64,000 bases of DNA from Rehmannia glutinosa (taxonomy: Eukaryota > Streptophyta > Magnoliopsida > Lamiales > Orobanchaceae), in NCBI GenBank assembly GCA_016081115.2, contig JABTTQ020002608.1:868001-932000 (forward strand). Direction: 5' to 3'. Below are positions 46,200-58,039 of this stretch, piece after piece (the stretch's first letter is position 1; each line of letters opens with the position of its first letter). The notes beneath the pieces were generated by a model. It searched no databases. It saw only the letters and a list, made by a program, of their open reading frames with translations, and had not been told where the DNA came from. A program made the position numbers and the translations under genes.

Positions 46200-49100
46200 T
46201 GTTAATTGCATTTTCAAGATCCCATCGACTATGTGGGCGGGAAATACTCCTCGAATTAGCTCGAATCCCATACAAGTACCTCGATTAATGTATCCACTGT
46301 ATCATTTTCCCCAAGTACATTGGTTACATTCAGAATCCTACTTTGCAAAGCAGGGATCCAATGATCCTTCAGTGCTCTGGCCTTCTTCCCATCACCTATA
46401 CGCCAAGTCGGCCCCACCGCAACAATCCTCCGCTCCATAGAAATGACCTCCGGATGTAAGAAGGTTTCGAACCCAATGTCGCCTCCATAATATCACCATG
46501 TCGGAAATATCTCGCCTTAAGTACTCGGGCCACTAAACTCTCCGGTTTACGAATAATTCTCCAAATTTGCTTAGCCAAGAGCGCTTTATTAAACTCAATT
46601 AAGCTTCTAAAGCCCATCCGTCCTAGGCCCCAGGCCGGCATAAAAAGCTCCACTTCTTCCAATGTAGTTTTCGACTACCACCCTCCATACCCCACCAAAA
46701 ATTAGCGCAAGCTCGTTCTATCTCTTCAAAAATCGATTGAGGTATTTGGAAACACGACATGGCATATGTTGGCATGGCTTGGAGAACTGATTTAATCATT
46801 ACCTCCTTACCTCCTTCAAAAAAAAAAAAAACTTGCCACTCCAACCCTCTATACGCTTTAAGATTCGATCTTTCAAATATCCAAATTGTAATCTCTTATT
46901 CCTATGAATCTTTGTTGGGAGCCCCAAATACACTTCATGCCCTTGCACAATTGGTACTTGTGAATGTAGTCTTAAAAAGTCCACAATCTTAGCCTTAGTG
47001 TTCTTGAAAGTTATGACAGATTTATCGTAATTCATTACTGTCCTGACGCCCTTTCATACAATTTGAGGATAGTCGAAACCCGGATGCACTCCTCCTTTGT
47101 AGCCCTACAAGAAATAAGGCTATCGTCGGCAAAAAATGGGTGGGAAATCGGCGGACAACGTGGAGCAATTTTGACACCATTTATTCTCCTTGACTCCAGA
47201 TGTGAGTTAAACATAGAAGATAACCCATGAGCACAAAGAACAAATAAATACGGTGAAAGTGGATCCCCTTGCCTCAAACCTCGACTCGGGATTACTGAGC
47301 CCGACACTTCACCATTCAAACAGAATGAATATTGAAATGTTCGAACACAATTCATCAGTAACTTAATCCACTGTTCAGCAAAGCCGAGCTTTTTCAACAT
47401 CGCCTCAAGGAACCCCCATTCAACCTTATCATATGCTTTGCTCATGTCTAGTTTTAGCGCCGCATAACCTCGATTACTATCCCGATGATTACGAATCCAA
47501 TGAATGTACTCAAACCCCAATATTACATTATCCATTGTCAGTCGACCCAGGATAAATGCACTCTAAAATTCATCCACTACATCCTGAAGAACTGCACATA
47601 TTCTATTCGTTATAGCTCGAGCCACAATTTTATATAACATATTGCATAAGCTTATCGGTCGGAATTCTTTAACCAACAGAGGATTATTCACCTTGGGGAC
47701 AAGTGTAATTGTCGCCTCATTCCATTCACTTAGGCTGCCATTATGATTGAGGATATGCAGGAGTTCATTAGTAACATCATCCCCTACAATATCCCAGTAC
47801 CTCTGATAAAATAGGGCTGAGTAACCATCCAGGCCGGGTGCTTTATCCGCAAACATATCGAATAGCACTGTTTTAACTTTTTTGGCATCAAATGGTTTAC
47901 AAAGAAGCTCGTTCATCTCGTCGGTGACCTTGCTCGACACATTGCAAAGCACCTCGCATAATCATTCTCCGTCGGATTATTCGTTGTGAATATTTCATTA
48001 AGGTAGTCGGTAATAATTGCTAACATCGCCCCCTTCTCGAGTCCACAAAGTCTCCTTGTTTAGTGGCTAACCCATTAATCGTATTTTTAGCTCGGCGCTT
48101 GGAAGCTTGTGCATGCACGCACGTGACGGGGTATTTTTATCGCCATGTTTCAGCCAATTATTCCTGCTCCGTTGTTTCCAAAATATTTTCTCCTGGTAAG
48201 CCAACCCTTCGACCTCGCGTTCCAACGAAGTAATTTGTGACTCAGCTTTTTTCCAATTGCACGCTTTTTTCAGAACATTAAATCTCTCCCGTTTATTTTT
48301 GATGTGCTTGGGGAGATAACGAAATCTTCTATCCGCCCATTCTTAGATTTACTCCCTACATCCGTTGAATTTATCCTTGAGTGAACTTACATTGGCATCT
48401 TTGAGCCACCCTCTTTCAATAATCTCCCTGTAGTCTGTTTCCAAAATCCAAAATTTCTCAAATCTGAAATGGCGAGGACTGTTATCTTTTCTACATCGTA
48501 CATTACTAATCACTTTCTTCCAGGTAATTTCAATAGCTCTATGGTCAGATGAATAGTACTCAAGAGTGAAGGTACCAGCTATAGAGAAAAGTACTCTCCA
48601 ACTAAAGGTACTAAAAAATCATGTCCAATTTTTCAAATATAATGTCATTACCTGCCCGACGATTAACCCATGTAAAGTGTTCTCCACTGCCATAGACTTC
48701 CCGAAGTTCACATTCCTCGATAACATTTCTGAAACTCTCCATCTGACTCTCTGGTCTCAGTAGTCCCCGTATTTTTCATTGTGATTGCATATTTCATTGA
48801 AATCTCCTCTACAAGCAGGCGTTTCTTTGATTTCCGGTATACTCGCTAAACGCCGTAACAGGTTCCATGAATCCCCACGTTTACTAGAATCTGGGTTGCC
48901 ATAAAATCCCGTAAATCTCCATATAGTCTCCTCCTCCCGAATAACACTATCAATATGCCCCATTGAATATAACTTAATCATCACTTTTAGGGGTCATTTC
49001 CAAAGAAGAATTAGTCCACCTTTTTTCCTTCAGTTTATTTACTATGAACATGTCAAATCCCAAGTTCGCTTTCCATCTCGTACAATTATTAGCTCTCATC

Positions 49101-49205
49101 CTCGTCTCACTCAAGAATAAGAGTTTTGAATCATTTTCGACAATAAGCCATTTAAGTTCTCGGAATGCTCGATGGTTCCCAAGCCCCCCGCGCATCCCAA
49201 ACGAT
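46200..49205 (-). pseudogene. LINE ORF2: endonuclease and reverse transcriptase, broken
   Basis: Minus-strand L1-type pol. The endonuclease part (49195-48757) shows RGGLGNHRAFRELKW, LSETRM and the GDFNEI motif. RT: SEWNEATITLVPK and FRPISLCNMLYKI (47952-47563), then LDMSKAYDKVEW, RGLRQGDPLSPYLF and the catalytic FADD (47122-47133). A zinc-binding RT-associated region (AMPTYAMSCFQIP, FWWG, WGLGRMGF) continues to about 46400. The RNase H part usual in many plant L1 elements is not seen; the copy appears cut at its 3' end near 46200. Several frameshifts and stops. Confidence 0.85.
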
Positions 49206-49454
49206 GCAACTCATTGATCTTGGATCATATAAGTAGTGTCCATATCACGAATCTCCGTTCTCTTCCTCATTAGTATTCTCCATATGTACCCTTTTCCTCA
49301 TCTCTCCAAAGATCTCACTCGGGTCCTCCAACTCTCCAAAACCCTTTTGGCCCCCTTATCAGCCGGTTTGTGGGTCCTCTCATTGACTCCTTATTTTCTT
49401 GCTCTTTTCTTCTATTTTTTAGGACTACGACCAGTGGATATATCCGAAGTGGTT

Positions 49455-50511
49455 TTAGAATTCGTCGACATCGTGCTTATTTTCTGCTCCATGTGCAACA
49501 TTTTGGCTCATCTCGATCAATCTGTTGTCAGTTGTAATACCTATCTCCATATCTTTCCCCAACGACATGAGTGTGGTTGCTAAATGAACGAGGGCTGATT
49601 TATCCCCCACGCCTTGGCTAGTCTCCTCTCCATTCCGCTCGGCCTGCACTTCTTTCTCCCTACTAATGTGCCCAGACAACTCATCCCTGCCTACTGGACT
49701 ATCGACTGGGTCATTCACACCTTGCGATTGGTGCAGTTCTGCTGTCTCCTCCCCCAATTTCTTCCTGACACATCCCATTGGCAGATTTGCTCGTATCCAA
49801 CTTCCATACGGCATGTCCTGTCCCATAAGTAACTGCAACACTACAATCCCTCCATGTATGGCCCACCTTCCCACATGCATAGCAGAAATCGGGTAATTTC
49901 TCGTACGTAAGAAGTACGTAAATTTCATCCCCCTTAGAGTCGTGAATGATAATATGGCTTTGTAGAGGTTGTGATATTTCCAAACGAATTTTAATTCTGG
50001 CAAAGCGACCCAATATTACCTCACGGTCGCCCTTATCAATTTCAATCACCTTGCCGATTTTATTGCCAATCCTTTGAAGGATCTCTTCCTGCATGTACGC
50101 TACCGGGAGATTGTGGCATTGCGTCCACACTTCCCACGTAGAGAAATCGAGCGAATCCGAACTTTGAATTCCTTTTAACTCCTGGAAAATTATCAGATTA
50201 TTATAGAAATGCCACGGCCCTCTTCTCATAGCTCTTCTCCTGTCCACATCGTTAATGAATTCCGAAATAAATAAATTCTCGCCTACCACCTCGATATCAA
50301 TCTTCCGACCGCTTGTAAAATCCGAGGTAAGTGTTGGTAAACGTGTCCCTATTTACCGGTTTAGATGATAGAACTTTAGCCACGGACAATTAGCTACACA
50401 TTCCTCACCCTATACGACGTAACCCGCTTGCTCTAGGTTTAGAGCATTCTTCTCACCCTTATTGGAAATTTTGATGTTGGCTATACGCTTTAAGATCTCT
50501 TCCCGATCCAT
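49455..50511 (-). pseudogene. LINE ORF1: DUF4283 and zinc knuckle, broken
   Basis: ATG at 50511 starts MDREEILKRIANIKISNKG. After two breaks the main frame 50289-49711 carries the DUF4283 region (RRAMRRGPWHFYNNLIIF, VWTQCHNLPVAYM) and a complete CCHC knuckle, CYACGKVGHTWRDC. A Glu/Ser-rich C-terminal part continues in a second frame to 49455. Such proteins bind the LINE RNA. Partner of ORF2 at 49205-46200. Confidence 0.8.
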
Positions 50512-50665
50512 TAAGTAATCGATTCTAATTCAGATATGAAATAAACCACCAAAGGCTTTGAAGAAAACATTGATGGTAGAAACCTACACTCCCAGAAGCA
50601 TGTCTCGCTCTGACAGGTTTTCGCTCCTATGAGCGAAGCCCTAAAGAGAGAGGCCAATTTGTTAC

Positions 50666-50945
50666 ATGTAAAATTGTAGCATGCTAATTTAGGTTGGTCC
50701 GAGCTTGTGTATTCACAGGCGGAATTTACCAATCCGAATTCAACTGTTTAATTAATCTGTCGAATTTTAAAGTTGAACTGGCATATTTTTTCGCAGGTAA
50801 CCCGAACCCGACATGTTCAACCTATTTAATAAAATCATTTTATATACATTTAATAATTTAACATGAATAAATTTAATTTTCTTAAAATTAGTGCAGTTCA
50901 AGTAATAAAAATATTACAAGTCACGACATTGATAAAAAAAACAAT
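50666..50945. repeat. repeat B, right of LINE
   Basis: Second copy of repeat A, abutting the LINE 5' end. The copies are too long and too diverged to be a target duplication. Confidence 0.7.
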
Positions 50946-51069
50946 TAAACGGGATATTGGCACATGCATGGAATATAATATAAAGTATATCTTGATGTCA
51001 CATATACATACTACATAGTATACTTTTTCTTTTCTTAAATTTCATTATTCAATAAAAAATAAAATTATA

Positions 51070-51653
51070 GGTCTGTTTGTTTATGTTTCCATGGTCCATT
51101 TCAGGTTTACGGAGTTGGAAATAGAATTTTGAGAATTTATTGGTTTTCGTGTGGAAATTGAGATTGTGTTTGGATGAATGAATTGAAATGTGTTTTATGT
51201 AGGGTTGGAAATGAGATTGTGTTTGGTTTGATTAGTTTTGAAATATTATTTTATGTATATAATAATTGAAAAGTTGGTAGTGGTGGGGTCCACTTCAATA
51301 TTTTAATTTAAATATATAATATTATATTTGTAAGATTATAGTTGGTGAGTCCCATTAGATAGTTATAATTTAAAAATAGTAATATTTTAAGTAGATAAAG
51401 TTGATAATGGTGGGTCCCACATATATAATTGGGTTTAAATATGAGAATAGTGATTGATAAGTAATGATAAGTGATGTATGGTAGTGTATATGTTTGAGAA
51501 TAAAAATTATAGGTTTGAGATGTTGTTTTATGTGAAAAATAGAAAATGAAAATGATGATTTCCATTGGAAATTTTATGAACAAACATGATTCCACTTTTA
51601 TGTATAGTTGGAAGCTGGAAAAAAAGCCATTGGAAACATAAACAAACAAGGCC
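51070..51653. mobile_element. MITE with GGYCTKGTTTGTTTATG ends
   Basis: The 22-23 base ends GGTCTGTTTGTTTATG... and its inverse ...CATAAACAAACAAGGCC pair almost perfectly. ATA flanks both sides (51067-51069 and 51654-51656), a possible 3-base target duplication as in PIF/Harbinger elements. 584 bases, no coding potential. Confidence 0.75.
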
Positions 51654-52162
51654 ATAATGTCGATTATATATAAATGGCTATTTGACTTTTAGACTTTGTG
51701 ATGTACTTCTTAGTTGCTTTTTTTTTTAATAAAAAATCCCGTTTAAAATTATTTAAATAGCAATTAATTTATTACATTGTTATACATAATACAACAAAAA
51801 TACAGTTTATATTCATTAGAATGATTTTTTTCCCCTTTAAAATTCAAACATTTACAAAGGGATTGTAGGTGAAGAATGAGGTTTGAACCATGAGCTCACA
51901 TCTACTATCTCCGACCCAATTATGTAGTCCAGTTTGACTTTCACACAAATTAAAAAAAATATTGAAAATTACAAATATTCAAAATATTTACTTGATTTGC
52001 CCTTATTTAATGAATAATATAAACTATAAAATGCATATTAAATAGGGTTATAGAGTAAAAGAATGGAAAAAATACTATTAAATATAGAAAATGGACTATA
52101 TATTTGGGACATCCAAAAAAAAAAAATAATGGACTATATATATCTTGAACATAGTGAGTAAC
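51654..52162. other. intergenic, AT-rich
   Basis: No gene or repeat boundary recognised before the CACTA element. Confidence 0.5.
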
Positions 52163-52440
52163 AATCACTACAACAAAAATTCAGAATGACAACACTAAAA
52201 GGACAACAGGTTTTAGTATTTAGTTGTCATTTGAAGCATTAACAACAACTTTTAAGAAATCTGTTGTCTGTTAACAAATTTATTTGTCAAAAGACAACTC
52301 ATTTTTGCAGATGTTGTTATGGATGTCTACAACAACAGCTTATTCACACCAAACACAACAGTTCGGATAAAACATTTTAAAACAGATTTAATAAAATTTA
52401 ATAACTATTGTATTATAAACTTAATTATAATAAATTAAAT

Positions 52441-52449
52441 TTAAAATAA
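52441..52449. repeat. target site duplication, TTAAAATAA (left)
   Basis: Nine-base direct repeat, identical at 53348-53356, flanking the nested MITE. Confidence 0.92.
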
Positions 52450-53347
52450 GGGTGTCGCTATTAACACCCCTCAAACCTATTAATACACCCTTTTCTTAAT
52501 ACACCTCATCTTCTTTTTAAAAATAATCTTTATACTTGATGCACCCCTTACCGTTTCCCAATTGACCCTCCCCAGTAAAAAACCTAATAATATTTTAAAT
52601 TTTTATTTTATAGAATAATGACAAGCCAAAAATTAATTTCAAGAGGAAAAAAACGGGAACTTCTATCAAGAATGTGTAAGGCATGGATAGAATATTGGTG
52701 AGCATCATAAAATTTTCACTTACGACTGCAATGTCCCCAAATAGTTGATCATTTTTTCATAAGCAGTGAGTTTCTTTGAGAATCTCCCACCCCCAAATCT
52801 TTTTAAACAATCAATATTCTAGGAACAAACTTACAAAATGTATCAACCACAACTATGGAACAATGAGACAGTTTTTTTTTTTTCTTTGGCCCTATCTGAG
52901 AGTGTATAAATTAATTTTTGCCTACACCACTCTCCACCCACACCTGCATCAATGTCTTCTTGCAAAAAATCGAAGAAGAAAAACAAGAAATTTAAAAAGA
53001 ACGAAGAAAAAGTGAAAGTTAAAGACATTACTGAAGAAAAATGAAGAACAGGCAGAGAAATAAAAAGAACGAACAAGAAAAAGGAAAAATCTCAATTTCA
53101 ATAGAGTTTATGATGCTCCGTTATGTTTCTATCCTTGGCTACAAATTATTTTGTCTTGAAGTTAATTTTTGACTTTTTAATTATTCTATAATTAAATTTT
53201 TATAATATTATTAGATTTTTAATTGGGAAAGGGTAAATTTGGGAAGGGTAAGGGGTGTATTAAGTAAAAATACTGATTTAAAAAATGGGATGAGGTGTAT
53301 TAAGAAGGTGGGTGTATTGATAAGTTTTGGGGGTGTTAATAGCGGCC
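52450..53347. mobile_element. Mutator-type MITE nested in CACTA element
   Basis: Inverted ends of about 80 bases begin GGGTGTCGCTATTAACACCC / GGGTGTTAATAGCGGCC and share ttaatacacc and aatacacctcatc. The exact 9-base target duplication fits a Mutator-like element. 898 bases; it contains the small Lys-rich frame at 52952-53044. Confidence 0.9.
52952..53044 (+). CDS. possible 30-residue Lys-rich peptide in MITE
   Basis: ATG followed by MSSCKKSKKKNKKFKKNEEK and a stop at 53042. A tataaatta box lies about 50 bases upstream. Lys-rich composition can arise by chance in A-rich DNA; no family recognised. Confidence 0.2.
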   Translation: MSSCKKSKKKNKKFKKNEEKVKVKDITEEK

Positions 53348-53436
53348 TTAAAATAATTAATAATCACTTTATAAGGATTTACATATATAATTTTATTTTG
53401 AACAATAATAATTTACATCTATCACTTTATTAATCT

Positions 53437-53610
53437 ATCACCACCAACATCTTCCACGACCTCCGCAAGCACGGCGGTTACCGCCTCTCCCCTCGCGCTG
53501 ACATCAACGAAGTCCTCCGCCACCTCGCCCTAGAAGCCGACTGGATCGTTGAGCCTGACAACACCACCTACCGACCCCCCACCATTTCTAATGTACTTGC
53601 AATTCGCTAG
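53437..53610 (+). pseudogene. BZR1-type domain fragment (resembles BZR1-beta-amylase, BAM7/BAM8-like)
   Basis: GC-rich, clean frame within the CACTA element. The translation contains ITTNIFHDLRKHGGYRLSP, RADINEVLRHLALEADW and EPDNTTYR, which matches the DNA-binding BZR1/BES1 helix-loop-helix region, most like that of BZR1-type beta-amylases. The upstream basic part of the domain and the amylase are absent, and a stop follows at 53608. Best read as a captured exon fragment, not a gene. The GC-rich stretch 53690-53952 that follows may belong to the same capture, but I do not recognise it. Confidence 0.6.
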
Positions 53611-53689
53611 GGTTTCGTTTTGTCTTCAATTTGTTTTTAAAAAATATGCTCACTGCGCTGCGATTTATAGGGAAACAATGTGTATTCGT

Positions 53690-53952
53690 TATGCGGTGGG
53701 GGAGAAAAAGTGCGCCGCCGGCGCCAAGCTGCAGCTACTTCGGCGGCGGCGCGGGAGAATGGTCGACCACGACTTCGCCTCGCCGCGTCACGGCCAGTGA
53801 CGGAGTCTCCGCCGTGAACAACCTCTTATCCGGTGGCATGGCTGCAAACGATACGCTTCTGGCGGTTTACATGTATGGGAGTGGGACCGCCGCCGCCGTC
53901 ATTGCCCCCTCCGTCGCGCCGTCGTCATCGCTCTTTCTCTGTTGCTGCTAGA
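53690..53952 (+). other. GC-rich exon-like block in CACTA element
   Basis: Strong GC excess (ccgccgg, cggcggcggc) with an open frame reading APPAPSCSYFGGGAGEW and SDGVSAVNNLLSGGMA. The composition differs sharply from the surrounding AT-rich DNA. Not assigned to a family. Confidence 0.4.
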
Positions 53953-56290
53953 TATGGTTCTATTTCTTAACCCTCGTTTGATGCCTTTAGAAACAAGATT
54001 TGAACTATATGCCTTGTTTTATGGGAATTTCGTCCTAGATTTGAACTATATGCAACTAATTATTAATGTAGGGCACAGTTCAGGAGAATTAGTTTACAGA
54101 GTAACCACATGTTTTTGTGTTATGTTGGGGATATATAGTCCTCTGTAATGTCATGGATTGTTATTATGTGACTTTCTATGTGCAACTCCTGTTTTGGATT
54201 ATGTGGGGGTCTGTAGAGCTTTTTCTTTCTGTTTCTTCTTCTTTTTTTGTTGTATTGTATAGTTATTCATCCTGTTTCTGCTCTTTTACTTAAGTTCTGT
54301 ACCAATCAAAAGTAACTGGAGGTTGTGAGATATCCTTCGACTGTATTTAGAAATGGAATCAGCAGTCATTCAGACTACGGTCGTGCAAAGAGCCTTCTGA
54401 GCCAGCAATATTTCTTGCAGTTCTGGTCCAAAAAGAGCACATAGAAGAACAATGAGAATAAACTTTTCTGAAATTATTTTCGAAAGTGAAAACATATATA
54501 TCTGGTGTCGGTTTTGTGATTTTAAGGACTTGGATTAGGGGATTATATAGTGGCCATTGGGCTAATCTTAATTAAATGTCTCGTCATATCATACTGTATA
54601 AACATAGCTGGGATTGTTAATTAACACTGTAACTCAATTATTTTAAAATAATAAAAGGAAATTAACCTCTGTATCAGGCTATCTTTTTCAACTTGATTCT
54701 CACTTTTAGTATAATCATGAAGGAATTTTATTTTAATTCAGTATTATTACATTAATCAGGAAACTAATTAGGTATTATCGAATTAAGTTGAATTAGAAAT
54801 TTTCCTCCTTAGAGGAAGTAACAGTGCAAATATAGTTTGTGCATGAGTATTGTACATAAAGGAAAGAGAACACTTCAGTTTTATTTGAATATGTTTCTTA
54901 GGTTCTTACTCTGTTTGTGTTATACATGGGGTAGTTTTTACAAATTTGAACTCTTCTGCATGAAACAGCTGTAGTTGTTGTCATGGAGTTGGTTGCACTG
55001 GTTCATTTCATTATTGTCATGGAGTTGGTTGCACTGGCTCATTTCATTTATTGTCATGGAGTTAGTTGCAGCCATTAGTTTTATTGTATTGAGTTTCTTG
55101 ACCAAAGTAAGAAAAAGAAATGCTTCTTATTTATTTGATCTTGAGAACATTATTTTGAGGGTGATTTTCACATTTGCAGATGAGAATTAGTTTTATCCTG
55201 ATTTGAAAGCCGTGGGGTTGTCTATTTGGTGGAGAACTTGTGATTCAACCTTAAAGCAACCGAGGGGAAGAACGGTAGGTCTACCACAGATTCGTGCTTG
55301 TAATTTAATGTTTTATACCTTGAAGTGCATAATATGCTTTGTACCAATTTCTTTGTGCAACATTGAAGTGCAATTCACATGTTTTTTTTTTGTGTGTGCT
55401 GCAAGATGGTTCAACTGCCCATTGCATAAGTAACCATTCTTTATTGACTCAAATTTAAATGCATTTTTGTTGGATACAAAGCTTTCAAATTTACTGTTTA
55501 TGATTATACATTATTTTTCCCGATATAGAGATTTTTCACATTATGCATTTAGTAAGATGGCATATCTATTTGCTCAAAAAAAAAAAAGATGGAATATCTA
55601 TTAGTGCAGCATGTAAAGTAATATCCTGTATTTGTTGTGCAGGATTCTAAGGATACTTCATCTTGGGCAAAAGGTGCAAGCATAGCACCAAACCAAATAA
55701 GTTGCAGCCTAAAGGATCCTTGCAAATTGAACATATTTTTTAAAAGGACTGGTCAATGATCAAATTAGATCAGTGCTACTTTTGGTAAGCCTATGAAGAA
55801 TGAGAATTATCATCTCTTGATTTCTTTTAAGGAAATGGAATTTAAAATTGTACTAAGCATCTTTTTTTCTGATCTGTGTAAGATGAAAATGATCCAAAAG
55901 TTGATGCGTCCAAATTCATAAATCTCAGTACTTGTTAGAAAATCATGGAAAATTAGTTCCTCCACAGCCTGCATAGATTCAATACAATTTCGTAATGACT
56001 TTAAGAATGAATATACTTACAACTCTTACTTCCAATGGTACTGTCATATTATTATATAATTGTAGTTTGAATTTCAGATTTCTAATCAAAAAATGAAGTT
56101 TCCATTATTTATTTGGAACAGTTCTTGACCTTTATCTATGTGTAAACAATTGCTACTGCAAAAATAAATGGTCAGTTCACATGTTTCTCTCTAAGCTAAT
56201 GGTTTGTGGCTATGGCATTGTATCTACAATCATGGAACATTGCTGACTAATGCTAAGACTTGCTGGTGAAGAAACTCTTAAAAGCAACTG
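53953..56290. other. CACTA interior, intron-like DNA
   Basis: T-rich DNA without long frames, resembling introns of a captured gene. A possible exon at about 55643-55740, after a ttgtgcag acceptor, reads SSWAKGASIAPNQISCSLKD; its family is not recognised. A three-copy tandem repeat lies at 54978-55072. Confidence 0.4.
54978..55072. repeat. tandem repeat, about 40-base unit, 2.5 copies
   Basis: tgtcatggagttggttgcac recurs at about 40-base spacing, with ttcatttcatt between copies. Confidence 0.75.
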
Positions 56291-56341
56291 GTTTTTTAAC
56301 TGCTCAAACACTTCGTCAATAGGAATCCTTTCCTGTAAATC
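56291..56341 (-). pseudogene. short fragment resembling P-type H+-ATPase N-terminus
   Basis: On the minus strand, 17 codons read DLQERIPIDEVFEQLKN. The string ERIPI-EVFEQLK is characteristic of the N-terminus of plant plasma-membrane proton ATPases. The rest of the protein is absent. Probably a captured fragment; so short a match could be chance. Confidence 0.35.
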
Positions 56342-57529
56342 TAATCTCTTTCTCCACCTGTGTTTTTGTCTTCCCTGTCCCCTTTTATTTCTCAAACCGC
56401 GATCATTATGCAAAAAAACTGACTTTGCATATCTTGTCTTGCAGAAAATGTGGTTGCATCCGCACTTTTGTCTTGTCAATTAAGTTCCCTATTTTTGTTT
56501 TTTGGTGGCAACCCATGTTTTCTTTTGTGTGAGCTCAATCATTAGTGGCATGAGTTCATGTGGTTATGAGTCTTTGATGGGCAATATGGAAGTGGATTAA
56601 TATTTTATTTCCGTTCCAAAATCTTTAGTAGCATATATGATAGAATATATATACTCAACTAGAATTAGTAGCCATTTTTAGAGGAAATCCCTGTTGAAGT
56701 GGAGATTCCAGATCATCATTATTACCATGTATGTGAAATAATAGTTACAGTAATTGGATTAATGCATTTACTGATAGCTTGATATCCAATTGGCAGTGTT
56801 GAAACCAAAAATCATGTTATCATACTGGTAGCCTCTTAGAAAGTTCGAAAACAGTGCTTTTCAGGTTGAAGATTGTTGTTGAGAAAGAGAGAACATTGAG
56901 CAACAAAGAAAGTTGGGGGTGACAAAGCAATAAATTTCAGAACAAGATGCTCGCATGCATACAGAAACTAAGTGGTTTACAAAATGAATGCACGCGAGTC
57001 CCTTGATGAGGATAGTTGTAAATTGTAATGCGAGATTTCAAACCTCCCTGTATGAAGATGAAGCAAATTATGATGAAGAATCCGATGATGAGAATGATGA
57101 TGCTATATTAAATTTTTCCTTTATATTAAACAAAGTTGTGGGATGTTTCTTCGTTTTTACTTATGATTGTTTCCTTTATGGTAATTCATGTAGTTTATGG
57201 ATGCACTGATGCCGTTGGAGTTGCTACCATTTGTTTATCATTTGTATACAAAATTATTGTTGTTTTAGCACTTTTATTTTGGCAGAAGACTATATGTATA
57301 ACTGATATTAAATTTTTGTTGTTTTGGGCATTTTATTTTGGTATAGGACTTTATATATAATTGATACTAAATTATTATTGTTTTGGGCATTTTGTGACAT
57401 TGAGATATGAAATACAATTTGAAGTAGTTTAATTTCATATTTTATTCTTGTTTCACAGGTTTAATTTGTAATTTACAGTAGCAAAAATCAAAAAAATTGT
57501 GGAATATAATTGCGAAATTCGCATTCAAA
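56342..57529. other. CACTA interior, right part
   Basis: No assigned gene. An acidic segment at 57050-57115 (YEDEANYDEESDDEN) stands out but has no family. Confidence 0.4.
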
Positions 57530-57943
57530 CACAACAGTTTTTCAAAATTGGAAAACTGTTGTGGTTGAGAACAAAGACAACAGTGTATAACTGTTGTAAA
57601 TTGTTATGAAAGTGTTGTCTTTGTTCCATAGTACAACAGTGTTTTTTGTTGTCATTTAGTACCCCCTACTACAACACCACCTTCTACAACAATGTTTTTT
57701 ATTAATAGACGACAGTGAAAAACTGTTATCTTTTTGGATTTTTCTTGTAGTGAATTTTTCACTAAAATGGTTGAAGAAACATATTGACCATTAATTTAAT
57801 ACAAAATCGCTAATAATTACGATTAAACAAATCCCATGTGGGAATTGCAAATTGGAAAGGAAAAGAAAAGGTAAGTTTGTTTATTATTATCTGATATATA
57901 TTTCCAAATCCATTTAGGACTCGACTAAGGTACGTAACTTTTC

Positions 57944-57953
57944 CTATATAAAT
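57944..57953 (+). promoter_or_regulatory. TATA box of RING gene
   Basis: TATATAAATA, about 90 bases upstream of the ATG at 58040, at the distance usual for a plant core promoter. Confidence 0.65.
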
Positions 57954-58039
57954 ACATGCTTCCGTATTCATTCCATATCATTATTATAAACATCTTTTAA
58001 AGCTTGGAACTCTAGCTACATTAATTGATTTCCAACTCC

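Larger units (their letters stand above)
46200..50660 (-). mobile_element. plant L1-type LINE
   Basis: The order on the minus strand is a short 5' leader (about 50660-50512), ORF1 and ORF2. The 5' part is present and the 3' end missing, the reverse of common LINE truncation. No poly-A tail or target duplication recognised. Confidence 0.8.
52166..57752. mobile_element. CACTA (En/Spm) element, non-autonomous
   Basis: Terminal repeats CACTACAACAAAAAT and its inverse ATTTTTCTTGTAGTG (one mismatch). 3-base target duplication AAT at 52163-52165 and 57753-57755. Subterminal regions (52190-52370 and 57530-57700) are dense in acaacag/ctgttgt words, as expected for transposase binding. No CACTA transposase was recognised. 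The interior holds a Mutator-type MITE (52450-53347) and fragments resembling host-gene exons (53437-53610, 56291-56341), the pattern of a gene-capturing element. Confidence 0.9.

Noticed and set aside
53549..53951. Plus-strand frames over the GC-rich block as a real gene
   Set aside because: No promoter or family match, and it lies inside a CACTA element next to a truncated BZR1-type fragment; capture is simpler.
56210..56479. 89-codon minus-strand frame as a proton ATPase gene
   Set aside because: Only about 17 codons resemble the family; the flanks match nothing and the rest of the enzyme is absent.
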